Source: Anaerolineaceae bacterium
Lineage (GTDB): Bacteria; Chloroflexota; Anaerolineae; Aggregatilineales; Phototrophicaceae
DNA length: 64,000 bases
Assembly: GCA_002702065.1 (NCBI GenBank)
Contig: NZXX01000001.1
Span: 434,001-498,000, forward strand
Direction: 5' to 3'
This document shows, in pieces, positions 52,048 to 60,464 of the stretch (position 1 is its first letter; every line of letters starts with the position of its first letter). The notes beneath the pieces are model-generated. The model made no database searches. It had not been told where the DNA came from and was given only the letters and a program-made list of their open reading frames with translations. A program made the translations under genes and the position numbers.

Positions 52048-52102
52048 CAGTTTCCAATCGTTCGCTGTTGATAATCGACATGACTGCCTGCGGGATATGA
52101 GG

Positions 52103-53032
52103 TCAGTCGTCGCTGGTTTGTTTGATGGGCCGTTTTGCCAGCACCGCCACCCAATCACCTTTCTGACGGCGGGCGTAGGGTTTCAGGCCGGTGTGGCGCA
52201 GCGCGGCCTCGACTTCACCTGCCTGGTCCGCGATCAGGCCGCTGAAGATGCCGATGCCGCCGGGCTTGACCACATCGCCCAGCAGGTTGTCGCACATGGC
52301 GATAATAATGTGGGCCAGAATGTTGACTACGACCAGATCAAACTGCTGATCGCTGTCTGTAACGGTGTCGAGGCTGCCTTCCTGCGCGGTGATTTTCTCG
52401 GCGATGTCGTTGCGGGCGCTGTTCTGCTGGGTGGCCGTCACCGCAATCGAGTCAGTATCGACGCCGAGGACATGATCGGCGCCCAGTTTCGCTGCTGCAA
52501 TCGACAGAATGCCGGACCCGCAGCCCAGATCAAGCACCTGGGTGTGTGGCTGCACCAGTTCTTCGAGGGCTTCCAGGCACAGCTGAGTGGTCGGGTGCGT
52601 GCCTGTGCCGAAGGCCATCCCCGGATCAAGCGTAATGACGATATCATCCGGCTCTGGCTCAATATCCACCCATTCGGGCCGAATCAGCAAATGCTGGCCC
52701 AGGCGAATCGGATGATAATTGGCTTTCCACGCCTCGGCCCAATCCGTTTCTTCAATCAGGCGGTAGGTGGGTGACGGCATGGGGTACATCAGGCTCATGT
52801 GGCCGAGGGCTGTTTCGAGCTGGAGTTTCGTTTCTTCGACGCGCCGGTCTGCGGGGAAGTAAGCCCGCAGCGTCAGCCGCGATGGTGGCTCTGCCTCGCC
52901 ATCATCCCAGGCTTCGGGAGGGATATTTTCCTGCTCTATGGCAACACCCTGATAACTGTAACGCTGCAACAGTTCCGCCACAGCTTCGGCGGCTTCCCCA
53001 TCAACGCTCAAAGAAACTTCCATCCAACGCAT
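52103..53032 (-). CDS. prmA: Ribosomal protein L11 methyltransferase
   Basis: 309 residues, normal for PrmA. The N-terminal substrate-recognition half (MRWMEVSLSVDGEAAEAVAE) ends before the conserved PGMAFGTGTHPTTQLCLEAL hinge. The SAM core follows: VLDLGCGSGILSIAAAKLGA (motif I), GVDTDSIAVTA, and VVNILAHIIIAM with the N-I-L-A active-site motif. It trimethylates lysines of L11. In this window it lies just downstream of the dnaJ end of the heat-shock cluster, as in several other phyla. Confidence 0.94.
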   Translation of the reverse strand: MRWMEVSLSVDGEAAEAVAELLQRYSYQGVAIEQENIPPEAWDDGEAEPPSRLTLRAYFPADRRVEETKLQLETALGHMSLMYPMPSPTYRLIEETDWAEAWKANYHPIRLGQHLLIRPEWVDIEPEPDDIVITLDPGMAFGTGTHPTTQLCLEALEELVQPHTQVLDLGCGSGILSIAAAKLGADHVLGVDTDSIAVTATQQNSARNDIAEKITAQEGSLDTVTDSDQQFDLVVVNILAHIIIAMCDNLLGDVVKPGGIGIFSGLIADQAGEVEAALRHTGLKPYARRQKGDWVAVLAKRPIKQTSDD

Positions 53033-53131
53033 TGCTTTTTATCCATCCCGTACATGGGCGCGCTTGTTCACGCCAAACAGGGGAGAGTTATCGCCTCTCC
53101 CTTGTATCGAAGTTAAATGCTGCTTACAGAT

Positions 53132-54280
53132 TTATGGCTGTTGTTCCCCTGCGAAGAAGTCCATCACCCGGTCAAAGAAACCGCGACCATTATTTTGCGG
53201 GCGAATGTCTTTGCCCAGCGATTTGGCCAGTTCTTCGAACAATTCGCGCTGCTGCTCGGTCAGGTGGGTCGGGACTGCTACCTGAATATAGACAAGCTGG
53301 TCCCCACGCCCGGAGTTGGAACCATCGGTACGCAGCCGGGGAATACCTTTGCCGCGCAAGCGGAAGACTCTGCCGGTCTGGGTGCCTGCGGGAATAGTCA
53401 GTTCCACGTCGCCGTCTGTCGTCGGTATCTGAATGACATCGCCGAGCGCGGCCTGCGCCACGTTGATGTTGATGTCGAGGATAATGTCGTTATTGCGCCG
53501 CTTGAAGTAGGCATGCTCTTCGACATCAATGACGACATACAGGTTGCCCTTGGGGCCATTCGGGTCACCGGCATCGCCCTCGCCGCGCACCTGAATCTGC
53601 AACCCTTCATGGACACCCGCTGGGATCTGAACCGTCAGGACAGCGCGCTTGCGTTCGCGCCCCTCACCGCGGCAGTTGTGGCACGGCGAGTCGATAATTT
53701 CGCCCCGACCATGACACTGCGGGCAGGTCGTCGCCCGGACCATCGTGCCCAGGAATGTCTGCTGTCGCTGGTGGACTTCACCGCTGCCTTTACACGTCGG
53801 GCAGCGCATGGGTGTGGTGCCCGGTTCTGCGCCCGAACCATTGCAGACATCGCAGGTTTCGAGGCGGTCCACTTCGATTTCTTTTTCCACGCCGAAGACG
53901 GATTCTTCGAAGGTGAGTTTTACACCGACCTTGATGTCGCGTCCGGGGCGGGGGCCGCGCCGGGCTGATGAGCGTGAGGCGCCGGCGAAGCCGTTGAAAA
54001 ATTCCTCGAAGATTTCTTCAAAGCCTGTGACGCCGCCGCTGTAATTGAAGCCATTGCCACCCTGAACACCCGCATGGCCGAACTGATCGTAACGGGCTCG
54101 TTTATCCTGATCAGACAGGACTTCGTAGGCCTCGTTAATTTCCTTGAATCGCTCATCGGCGTCGGCGTGCTGGCTGACATCCGGGTGATATTCCCGTGCC
54201 AGCTGGCGAAACGCCTTTTTGATTTCGGCTACGGTCGCCGTGCGGGAGACGCCGAGAACCTCATAATAATCTCTTGCCAT
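53132..54280 (-). CDS. dnaJ: Chaperone protein DnaJ
   Basis: 382 residues, type I DnaJ. The J-domain has the HPD motif (REYHPDVSQHAD, near residue 32), then a Gly/Phe region, four CxxCxGxG zinc repeats (CDVCNGSG, CPTCKGSG, CPQCHGRG, CHNCRGEG), and the C-terminal substrate-binding domains. It delivers clients to DnaK and stimulates its ATPase. A GC-rich inverted repeat lies in the gap to dnaK. Confidence 0.96.
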   Translation of the reverse strand: MARDYYEVLGVSRTATVAEIKKAFRQLAREYHPDVSQHADADERFKEINEAYEVLSDQDKRARYDQFGHAGVQGGNGFNYSGGVTGFEEIFEEFFNGFAGASRSSARRGPRPGRDIKVGVKLTFEESVFGVEKEIEVDRLETCDVCNGSGAEPGTTPMRCPTCKGSGEVHQRQQTFLGTMVRATTCPQCHGRGEIIDSPCHNCRGEGRERKRAVLTVQIPAGVHEGLQIQVRGEGDAGDPNGPKGNLYVVIDVEEHAYFKRRNNDIILDININVAQAALGDVIQIPTTDGDVELTIPAGTQTGRVFRLRGKGIPRLRTDGSNSGRGDQLVYIQVAVPTHLTEQQRELFEELAKSLGKDIRPQNNGRGFFDRVMDFFAGEQQP

Positions 54281-54344
54281 TGCGTACTATCCGTCTTTCG
54301 ACCTGGCTTGACTAAGTTTTCTGCTTGGTTGATAGAATCCAGAA

Positions 54345-54371
54345 GGGCAGGTCGTTTGTTCTGGCCTGCCC
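54345..54371 (-). terminator. Inverted repeat between dnaK and dnaJ
   Basis: GGGCAGG (54345-54351) and CCTGCCC (54365-54371) form a perfect 7-bp stem around a 13-base loop, read in the dnaK to dnaJ direction. There is no T-tract. It may reduce the dnaJ transcript relative to dnaK. Confidence 0.35.
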
Positions 54372-54393
54372 CTGTGCATTCGGTTGCTGTGGT

Positions 54394-56292
54394 TTACGCC
54401 TCGGTAAATTCGGCGTCGACCACGTCTTCATCATCGGGGCCCTGGCCTTTGGCACCGCCATCGGCTCCGGCTGCATCACCTTCGGCAGGCTGCTGGTACA
54501 TCTGGCCGCCGAGTGTCTGGATGTACTGGGCCAGCGCTTCCGTCGCCGCCTTGACTTCCGCGGGGTTGCCGCCTTCTTCGGCTTTGCGCACCGCGTCGAT
54601 CTTCTCACGGGTCTGGGTTTTCGCGTCTTCCGGCAGTTTGTCGTCAAAGTCGCGCAGCAGCTTCTCTGCGGAGAAGATGGTGCTTTCCGCCTGATTCTTG
54701 ACTTCTGCGTCTTCCTTGCGCTTGGCATCTTCGGCCTGGTGTTTTTCAGCCTCATCCACCATGCGTTCGATTTCATCTTCGCTCAGGCCGCTGCTGGCGG
54801 TGATGGTGATGTTCTGCTGGCGGCCAGTCGCCTTGTCCTGCGCCGTGACTTCGAGAATGCCGTTGGCATCAATGTTGAAGGTCACTTCGATCTGCGGGAC
54901 ACCGCGCGGCGCTGGCGGAATGCCATCGAGGATAAACCGACCCAGCGACTTGTTGTCTGCCGACATGGGGCGTTCACCCTGGACCACATGCACTTCAACC
55001 TGAGTCTGGTTGTCGGCTGCGGTGGAATAGACCTGGCTTTTCTTGGTCGGGATCGTCGTGTTGCGTTCAATCATCGGTGTGGCGACGCCGCCCAGGGTTT
55101 CGACACTCAGGGTCAGCGGGGTCACATCGAGCAGCAGAATGTCCTTCACATCGCCACCGAGCACACCCGCCTGGATAGCCGCACCCATCGCAACGACTTC
55201 GTCCGGGTTGACACCGCGGCTGGGTTCCTTGCCGAAGAAGCTCTTGACCGCTTCCTGCACGGCTGGCATACGAGTCATACCACCCACCAGAATGACGGCA
55301 TCAATTTCGCTCTTCGACAACCCGGCATCTTTCAGCGCTTGCTCGCATGGGGTGATCGAACGGCGAATCAGCTTGTCGACCAGATTCTCCATCTTGGCTC
55401 GCGACAGCGTCATGTTGAGGTGCTTGGGGCCGCTGGCATCAGCTGTGATGAACGGCAGGTTGATTTCGGTGTTGAGGGTGCTGGACAGCTCGATCTTGGC
55501 CTTTTCTGCTGCTTCTTTCAAGCGTTGCAGGGCCTGACGGTCCTTGCGCAGGTCAATACCACTTTCCTGCTTGAACTCATCAGCAATCCAGTCAATGATG
55601 GCCTCGTCGAAGTCGTCACCACCGAGATAGGTATCGCCATTGGTGCTGCGTACTTCGAAAACGCCATCGGCAACTTCCAGAATGGAAATGTCGAAGGTAC
55701 CACCACCGAGGTCATAAACCGCGATGACGCCGTTCTTGTCCGCATCAACGCCATAAGCCAGGCTGGATGCAGTCGGCTCGTTGATGATACGCAGCACTTC
55801 CAGACCGGCGATGCGACCGGCGTCCTTGGTGGCGTTACGCTGGGCATCATCGAAATAGGCCGGGACGGTAATAACCGCTTTTTCGACCTTTTCACCCAAG
55901 TAGGCTTCGGCGTCGGCCTTGATTTTCTGCAAGATCATCGCCGACACTTCCGGCGGGCTGTATTCTTTTTCGCCCATATGGACGCGAATGTCGCCGTTGG
56001 GGGCAGGGCTGACCTTGTAGGGAACCCGCTTGATGGTTTCCTGCACGTAGCTGTCGTTAAATTTGCGCCCCATAAAACGCTTGACTGAAAAGATAGTGTT
56101 ATCAGGGTTAATCACGGCCTGATTGCGGGCGACCTTGCCAACCAGACGCTCGCCAGTTTTGGGGTTGAGCGCCACCACAGACGGAATAAGTTTGCCGCCT
56201 TCGGATGATGGGATAACGGTTGGCGAGCCACCTTCCATCACGGCGACTACCGAGTTGGTTGTGCCGAGGTCGATACCGATAATACGTGCCAT
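54394..56292 (-). CDS. dnaK: Chaperone protein DnaK (Hsp70)
   Basis: 632 residues, normal length. ATPase-domain signatures are [32 protein letters not shown] and [13 protein letters not shown]; the substrate-binding domain has [11 protein letters not shown]. The helical lid ends in an acidic, Gly-rich tail with [11 protein letters not shown], as in most bacterial DnaKs. Ribosome site GGAGAC precedes the ATG at 56292. It is part of the hrcA-grpE-dnaK-dnaJ set. Confidence 0.97.
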   Translation of the reverse strand: MARIIGIDLGTTNSVVAVMEGGSPTVIPSSEGGKLIPSVVALNPKTGERLVGKVARNQAVINPDNTIFSVKRFMGRKFNDSYVQETIKRVPYKVSPAPNGDIRVHMGEKEYSPPEVSAMILQKIKADAEAYLGEKVEKAVITVPAYFDDAQRNATKDAGRIAGLEVLRIINEPTASSLAYGVDADKNGVIAVYDLGGGTFDISILEVADGVFEVRSTNGDTYLGGDDFDEAIIDWIADEFKQESGIDLRKDRQALQRLKEAAEKAKIELSSTLNTEINLPFITADASGPKHLNMTLSRAKMENLVDKLIRRSITPCEQALKDAGLSKSEIDAVILVGGMTRMPAVQEAVKSFFGKEPSRGVNPDEVVAMGAAIQAGVLGGDVKDILLLDVTPLTLSVETLGGVATPMIERNTTIPTKKSQVYSTAADNQTQVEVHVVQGERPMSADNKSLGRFILDGIPPAPRGVPQIEVTFNIDANGILEVTAQDKATGRQQNITITASSGLSEDEIERMVDEAEKHQAEDAKRKEDAEVKNQAESTIFSAEKLLRDFDDKLPEDAKTQTREKIDAVRKAEEGGNPAEVKAATEALAQYIQTLGGQMYQQPAEGDAAGADGGAKGQGPDDEDVVDAEFTEA

Positions 56293-56351
56293 AATGCCTT
56301 AGTCTCCTTCGATTGCTTTTCTGCCATGTGGCAGAGATGATGAACGTACGA

Positions 56352-56927
56352 TTATTCTGCCACACGAACCAGTGCCGGTCGCAGGACACGGTCGCCACAG
56401 ATGTACCCTTTTTGCAGGGTGGCTGTGATGTGTCCGCTTTCGACATCGGTGCTTTCGTCTCTGCCGATTGCTTCGTGCAGGTTAGGGTCGAACAGGTCAC
56501 CGGTGGGGTCGATGGCCTCAACGCCTTCGTCCTCCAGCGTCTTGATGAACTTGCGGTGGATTGCGCTGATACCTTCCAGCCAGCCATGCGATTTCAGGTC
56601 ATCGGGCAGGTTGGTCATGGCCCGTTCGAAATCATCCAGCACGGGCAGCATCGTCTTCAGCGTGTCGATTTTGGCATTGAAGCGCATCGTCAACAGGTCG
56701 CGCTCTGCACGGCGTTTGTAATTGCTGAAGTCGGCCCGTTCCCGCTGCCAGCCCTCAGAGAAGTTGTTTGCCTGTTTGCGGGCTTCGGCCAGCGCCTGTT
56801 CCAGTTCGGCCAGTGTTTCCTGCTTCGGGGCGGCTTTTTCGTCAGCCCCGTTGTTTTCAGCGGCTTCTGCCGGTTGATCGTGGATGTTTTCGGCATCCTC
56901 GATAGGCGTGGTGTCTTGATTGCTCAC
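56352..56927 (-). CDS. grpE: Nucleotide exchange factor GrpE
   Basis: 191 residues. An acidic, disordered N-terminus is followed by a long coiled-coil helix (KQETLAELEQALAEARKQAN, ADFSNYKRRAERDL) and the beta-wing domain with LPVLDDFERAMTNLP and GYICGDRVLRPALVRVAE. The wing sequence is well conserved. It exchanges ADP on DnaK. It lies between hrcA and dnaK as usual. Confidence 0.95.
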   Translation of the reverse strand: MSNQDTTPIEDAENIHDQPAEAAENNGADEKAAPKQETLAELEQALAEARKQANNFSEGWQRERADFSNYKRRAERDLLTMRFNAKIDTLKTMLPVLDDFERAMTNLPDDLKSHGWLEGISAIHRKFIKTLEDEGVEAIDPTGDLFDPNLHEAIGRDESTDVESGHITATLQKGYICGDRVLRPALVRVAE

Positions 56928-57051
56928 AATGCATTTCCCTCACATCAAGGTGAATTTTCAGGTGTTAATCGACACTCAAGTTTAGCGGACATGTCATAGA
57001 ATCGCGTTAACAAATCCGCTAGAAAAATAAAGATTTCGATGGAAAGTGTTA

Positions 57052-58149
57052 TTAATCGCCCGGCTCCAGCTGGCCATTTGCGGGAGGTTCCTCGAACAGC
57101 TTGACCAGCATGTCCGTCATCAGGTTGGAGACATAGCGCACGGTGCTGATGGCACGGCCATAATTAATGTGTGTCGGGCCGACAACGCCGAGCGCGCCGC
57201 TGACCTGACCGGCAATGCCATAGCGGCTGAGGATCATCGTCAAATGTTTCAGTTCTTCCCAGCGGCCCTCACCAGCGATGAAGACCCGCACATCCTTGTC
57301 CTGGTTCGTCAGAACTTCGCTGAGAACCGTGTTGAGGACAGCCCGTTCCTCGAAAACCCGTACGGCCTGCTGGGCGCCTTCGCTGCCCTGAAACGTATTG
57401 ATGATTCCGCTGAGGCCGTCGCGGTAAACAAAGCGGGCCTGATTGGTATCTGCCTTGTCCATGACATCCGCCGCCAGCTCCGCCACCTCACGTTCCAGCA
57501 GGTTGAGCTGTACGCTGCGCATCCGTACCTCATTCGCCATCAGGTTGAGGCAGATATTGTTGATGCGCTGGGCCGCTTCGCTGAGGCTTTCCTGTGGCAG
57601 CGGCTCCGCCAGGTTGAGCATCTGCTGGTGCACATTGCCGGTATGCAGTACCAGCACCATCAGCACCAACCGGCCCTGAATAGAGATCAGTTCCAGATGC
57701 TTAAAGCGGCTGATTTCGGACACCGGCGCCGTCACCAGGGCGGCGGACTGGGCCGTGCGGGCGAGGATCGTCGCTGCCAGCCGCATCCACTGTTCCGTCG
57801 CCAGCGCGGTTTCCTGTAGCTTTTCGGTGATGTGGGTTTGTTCGCCGCGGCTCAGGTCGCTGGTTTTCAGCAGCCGCCGCACGAAATAGCGGTAGCCTTT
57901 TTCGGTGGGGATGCGACCCGCAGATGTATGCGGCGCAGCGATATACCCCTTTTCTTCGAGCACGGCCATTTCGTTGCGAATGGTGGCCGAGCTGACCCCA
58001 AGGTTAAATGCCTCGCCCAGATATTTTGAGCTGATCGGCTCTGGAGTGGTGGTATAGGTTTGAACAATGAGCGATAGGATTTCTTCCTGCCGTCGGGTAA
58101 GGTCCGGCAGGTTATTGTCGTCTGGATTCATAGCAGGTGTGTTCCCCAT
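57052..58149 (-). CDS. hrcA: Heat-inducible transcription repressor HrcA
   Basis: 365 residues, normal. The N-terminal winged helix is LTRRQEEILSLIVQTYTTTPEPIS, then VSSATIRNEMAVLEEKGYI and PHTSAGRIPTEKGYRYFV. The GAF-like and inserted domains fill the rest, with IGVVGPTHINYGRAI-type sequence (LGVVGPTHINYGRAISTVRYV) near the C-terminus. HrcA represses heat-shock genes through CIRCE operators, but none was found here. The start is either the ATG at 58149 or the one at 58131. Confidence 0.94.
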   Translation of the reverse strand: MGNTPAMNPDDNNLPDLTRRQEEILSLIVQTYTTTPEPISSKYLGEAFNLGVSSATIRNEMAVLEEKGYIAAPHTSAGRIPTEKGYRYFVRRLLKTSDLSRGEQTHITEKLQETALATEQWMRLAATILARTAQSAALVTAPVSEISRFKHLELISIQGRLVLMVLVLHTGNVHQQMLNLAEPLPQESLSEAAQRINNICLNLMANEVRMRSVQLNLLEREVAELAADVMDKADTNQARFVYRDGLSGIINTFQGSEGAQQAVRVFEERAVLNTVLSEVLTNQDKDVRVFIAGEGRWEELKHLTMILSRYGIAGQVSGALGVVGPTHINYGRAISTVRYVSNLMTDMLVKLFEEPPANGQLEPGD

Positions 58150-58182
58150 ATGACAACAAAAATCAGGTTCAACGGGGTATAC

Positions 58183-58210
58183 TTGTCAATTGAGTCGCGT
58201 TTATGATAAC
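58183..58210 (+). promoter_or_regulatory. Possible trxA promoter in the divergent hrcA-trxA gap
   Basis: TTGTCA, a 16-base spacer and GATAAC. On the minus strand the same site gives TTGACA for the hrcA direction, so the two may share control. Weak -10 boxes. Confidence 0.35.
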
Positions 58211-58258
58211 ATGCCGAAATCTCGGCGTCAAAGTCAGGCACAAGGAGTAAATATTCTA

Positions 58259-58594
58259 ATGGCAGGTAAAACATTCGAGGCGACATCCGACAATTTCAAC
58301 ACGGAAGTGTTGGGTTCCGACACCCCCGTGCTCGTGGATTTCTGGGCGGAATGGTGCGGCCCGTGCAAGATGATCGCGCCCATTGTTGAGCAACTCGCCG
58401 ACGAATATGACGGCAAGCTGCGGGTCGCCAAGCTCGACGCCGATGCCCATCAGGATGTGCTGATGAATTATGGCATCATGGGTATTCCGACCCTGATCCT
58501 GTTTAAGGGCGGCGAAGCGGTGGGCCGCGTGACCGGCTACAAGCCGAAAGAAAAGATCGTCGCTGAACTGAACCTCGTCGACGCGGTCAACTAA
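58259..58594 (+). CDS. trxA: Thioredoxin
   Basis: 111 residues from the ATG behind AAGGAG. The thioredoxin fold is complete: VLVDFWAEWCGPCKMIAPIV with the redox-active WCGPC, the cis-Pro in MGIPTLILFKGGE, and a C-terminal KPKEKIVAEL helix. It reduces cytoplasmic disulfides. An upstream in-frame ATG would add a basic extension without a ribosome site. Confidence 0.95.
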   Translation: MAGKTFEATSDNFNTEVLGSDTPVLVDFWAEWCGPCKMIAPIVEQLADEYDGKLRVAKLDADAHQDVLMNYGIMGIPTLILFKGGEAVGRVTGYKPKEKIVAELNLVDAVN

Positions 58595-58620
58595 CCGTCA
58601 CGGCGACAGCAAGTAACCAG

Positions 58621-58653
58621 AACGCCCATGAGCCTGTGCTGATGGGCGTTTTT
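58621..58653 (+). terminator. Rho-independent terminator after trxA
   Basis: AACGCCCAT pairs perfectly with ATGGGCGTT, followed by a T-run. Strong stem, 12-base loop. Confidence 0.9.
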
Positions 58654-58680
58654 GATTCAAGGTATCATTGATCATATAAT
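58652..58680 (+). promoter_or_regulatory. Promoter of the multi-2TM membrane protein gene
   Basis: TTGATT, a 17-base spacer and a perfect TATAAT, starting directly behind the trxA terminator. The expected start near 58687 makes the ATG at 58716 a better start codon than the GTG at 58689, which would be leaderless. Confidence 0.7.
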
Positions 58681-58715
58681 GAAATAAGGTGTCCATCATC
58701 GACGAGAAGCGGACC

Positions 58716-59615
58716 ATGCAGGACAACTACTTCAGCTTTCTGGATTACCGGGCAGCCCAGCGGCGGTTAGTGGCGAAGTTCCGGCGGCCCCGCGCCCTGC
58801 TGCTGCATACCGTGGCGTTTGTCGTCACCATGAGTGCGGTCTGGGCCTACGGCCTCGCGTGGCAGCTGTGGTTTTATCCAAACAATTTTATCGGGCCGAT
58901 GCTGGTTGGCCTGGTCTGGAGCATTGTGCTGGCCGGACATGCGCTGCTGCATTATCGCCGGTCGGCGGCTGTGACCGAGCGTCGCGAACTGGCCGTTGAG
59001 GGTGAAATGCGCCAGTTTATCGACCAGCATGGTCACGAAGTCGATCATGATGCCTTGTTCGCCACACACCGGCGGTTCGAGGCTGATCTGGAACGGCAGG
59101 GCCGCTGGTCACTCAGCCTGACCGCATTTGCGCTGGTGAACGTCCTTTCATGGGTGGTGGCAACCGCCAATATGGGAACGTCGTGGGCTTTCCAGATGAC
59201 CGCGCCGCTGTCCATCATCGTCATCGGCAGTGTGAATGTGTTCCTGAGCTGGCAGCAGCAGCGGCGGTTGGCACTGGCGAACTGGTTCACGCGGGTGCCC
59301 TTACGGCATATCATCGGTTATGGCGCTGGTTCGCTTGCCCTGTATCTTGCCGGGGTCTTTCGCATGATGAACCACTGGGACGCCAGCAATCTCACGCTAG
59401 TGTGGGGCATCGTGCTGATTCTGCACATCGTCTGGAACGTGCTGTTGTGGCCGGGGGTGCAGTCGCTGCGGTCTGATCAGGCATCCTCAACGGCGGCGCA
59501 ACCGGAAAAACGGAAATCGGGTGACCAACTGGTGCTGGCGGATGATGGCGAAGTGCTGGACATCACCGATGACCACTGGGATGATGACGAGCGCACGACC
59601 CGCTTGCAATCCTGA
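58716..59615 (+). CDS. Membrane protein with three 2TM-domain repeats
   Basis: 299 residues from the ATG (GTG at 58689 is the alternative). Three pairs of membrane helices each follow the 2TM-domain pattern: a basic start, a helix, then W-x-x-GL..H or W-N-V near the second helix (FRRPRALLLHTVAFV with LVGLVWSIVLAGHALLHYRR; RWSLSLTAFALVN; HIIGYGAGSLALYLAG with WGIVLILHIVWNVLLW). A helical, charged linker joins repeats 1 and 2. The C-terminus is a soluble acidic tail with DDGEVLDITDDHWDDDE. No catalytic motif; possibly a scaffold or sensor membrane part. Function unknown. Confidence 0.72.
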   Translation: MQDNYFSFLDYRAAQRRLVAKFRRPRALLLHTVAFVVTMSAVWAYGLAWQLWFYPNNFIGPMLVGLVWSIVLAGHALLHYRRSAAVTERRELAVEGEMRQFIDQHGHEVDHDALFATHRRFEADLERQGRWSLSLTAFALVNVLSWVVATANMGTSWAFQMTAPLSIIVIGSVNVFLSWQQQRRLALANWFTRVPLRHIIGYGAGSLALYLAGVFRMMNHWDASNLTLVWGIVLILHIVWNVLLWPGVQSLRSDQASSTAAQPEKRKSGDQLVLADDGEVLDITDDHWDDDERTTRLQS

Positions 59616-59794
59616 CCTTCTCCCCACATGGCGTCACCGAAGTCACCGTTCACCGCATCATTCGGGTATCGGTAATTCCTCCAAACAGGGTTATGGGTCC
59701 GGTCATCGCGCAGGTGGGGCGGGCATCGCACGCCGAAAAACACCCCAAAAACTTTGTCAGAAGTCCCCGAAAGCGCACATCTGCGTGTGCTCTA

Positions 59795-59800
59795 TAATGA
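59795..59800 (+). promoter_or_regulatory. Possible -10 box before the 59898 gene
   Basis: A perfect TATAAT about 98 bases before the ATG; no convincing -35 box at 16-18 bases. The rest of the 282-base gap shows nothing recognisable. Confidence 0.3.
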
Positions 59801-59897
59801 CTCCTAAGTAAATATCCCCCATCCCTTTCATCAACTAATCTGACTTCTTCCCTGTGTTTTTGCCAAACTGAATCATAGCATCGCAGGGGGGAAATCG

Positions 59898-60461
59898 ATG
59901 GCCGCCATTCGCAGCCTTGACCGTTGGGCACCGCAATTCCCTGAACAACTGACTATTCGCCGCTGGCCACCAGTGATCACGCTGGCCGTGCTGGTGTTTA
60001 CACTGGTATCGGCAGGGATGGCTGTTTCAGCCGTTGCCAATGCTATGACGATGCCGGTCAGCCCGGTGGCGGCTTTCGAAGCCTTTGCCGATATCATGCC
60101 GGAACAGCCGCTTACCGCACTGGAGGACTATCCGTGCAGTCTTCATTTCAGCCAATACACCGACGATTACTATCCAATCACGACATCCTCCTGCCAGATG
60201 GCCCCCAAAAGCGGCCCATTCACCTATATTGGCGTGACGGGTAATCTGCTGGAAATTCGAAGCGTGGTGTTTCGAGTGCAGGGGATGCGGGCGGGTGATC
60301 TGGTGGCACAATGGGGACCGCAGGATGCGCATACCCAATATAAGACCAGCTATACCATGGTGTGGAAGGAAGGGATGTACGCCAATGGCAAGATCGTCGG
60401 GCGTTATTCCCTGTGGTCGGATGTCACCTTTGTACTGTTTACGCCGCCCTACGAACCGTGA
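59898..60461 (+). CDS. Membrane-anchored hypothetical protein
   Basis: 187 residues: a short basic N-terminus, one hydrophobic helix (about 26-50) and an external domain of about 135 residues. Two cysteines (CSLHF and SSCQM) could form a disulfide outside the membrane. The end is beta-rich with many aromatic residues (YTMVWKEGMYANGK). GGGGGGAAATCG precedes the ATG. No family recognised. It converges with the histidine kinase gene three bases later. Confidence 0.62.
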   Translation: MAAIRSLDRWAPQFPEQLTIRRWPPVITLAVLVFTLVSAGMAVSAVANAMTMPVSPVAAFEAFADIMPEQPLTALEDYPCSLHFSQYTDDYYPITTSSCQMAPKSGPFTYIGVTGNLLEIRSVVFRVQGMRAGDLVAQWGPQDAHTQYKTSYTMVWKEGMYANGKIVGRYSLWSDVTFVLFTPPYEP

Positions 60462-60464
60462 GAC

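Noticed and set aside
54325-56088. A 587-codon open frame on the plus strand across dnaK
   Set aside because: It is antisense to an intact dnaK. The protein shows no domain, and dnaK antisense frames of this kind are a known codon-bias artefact.
56928-57051. CIRCE operator upstream of grpE
   Set aside because: The only dyad, GTGT-N6-ACAC, lacks the TTAGCACTC half-site and has the wrong spacing.
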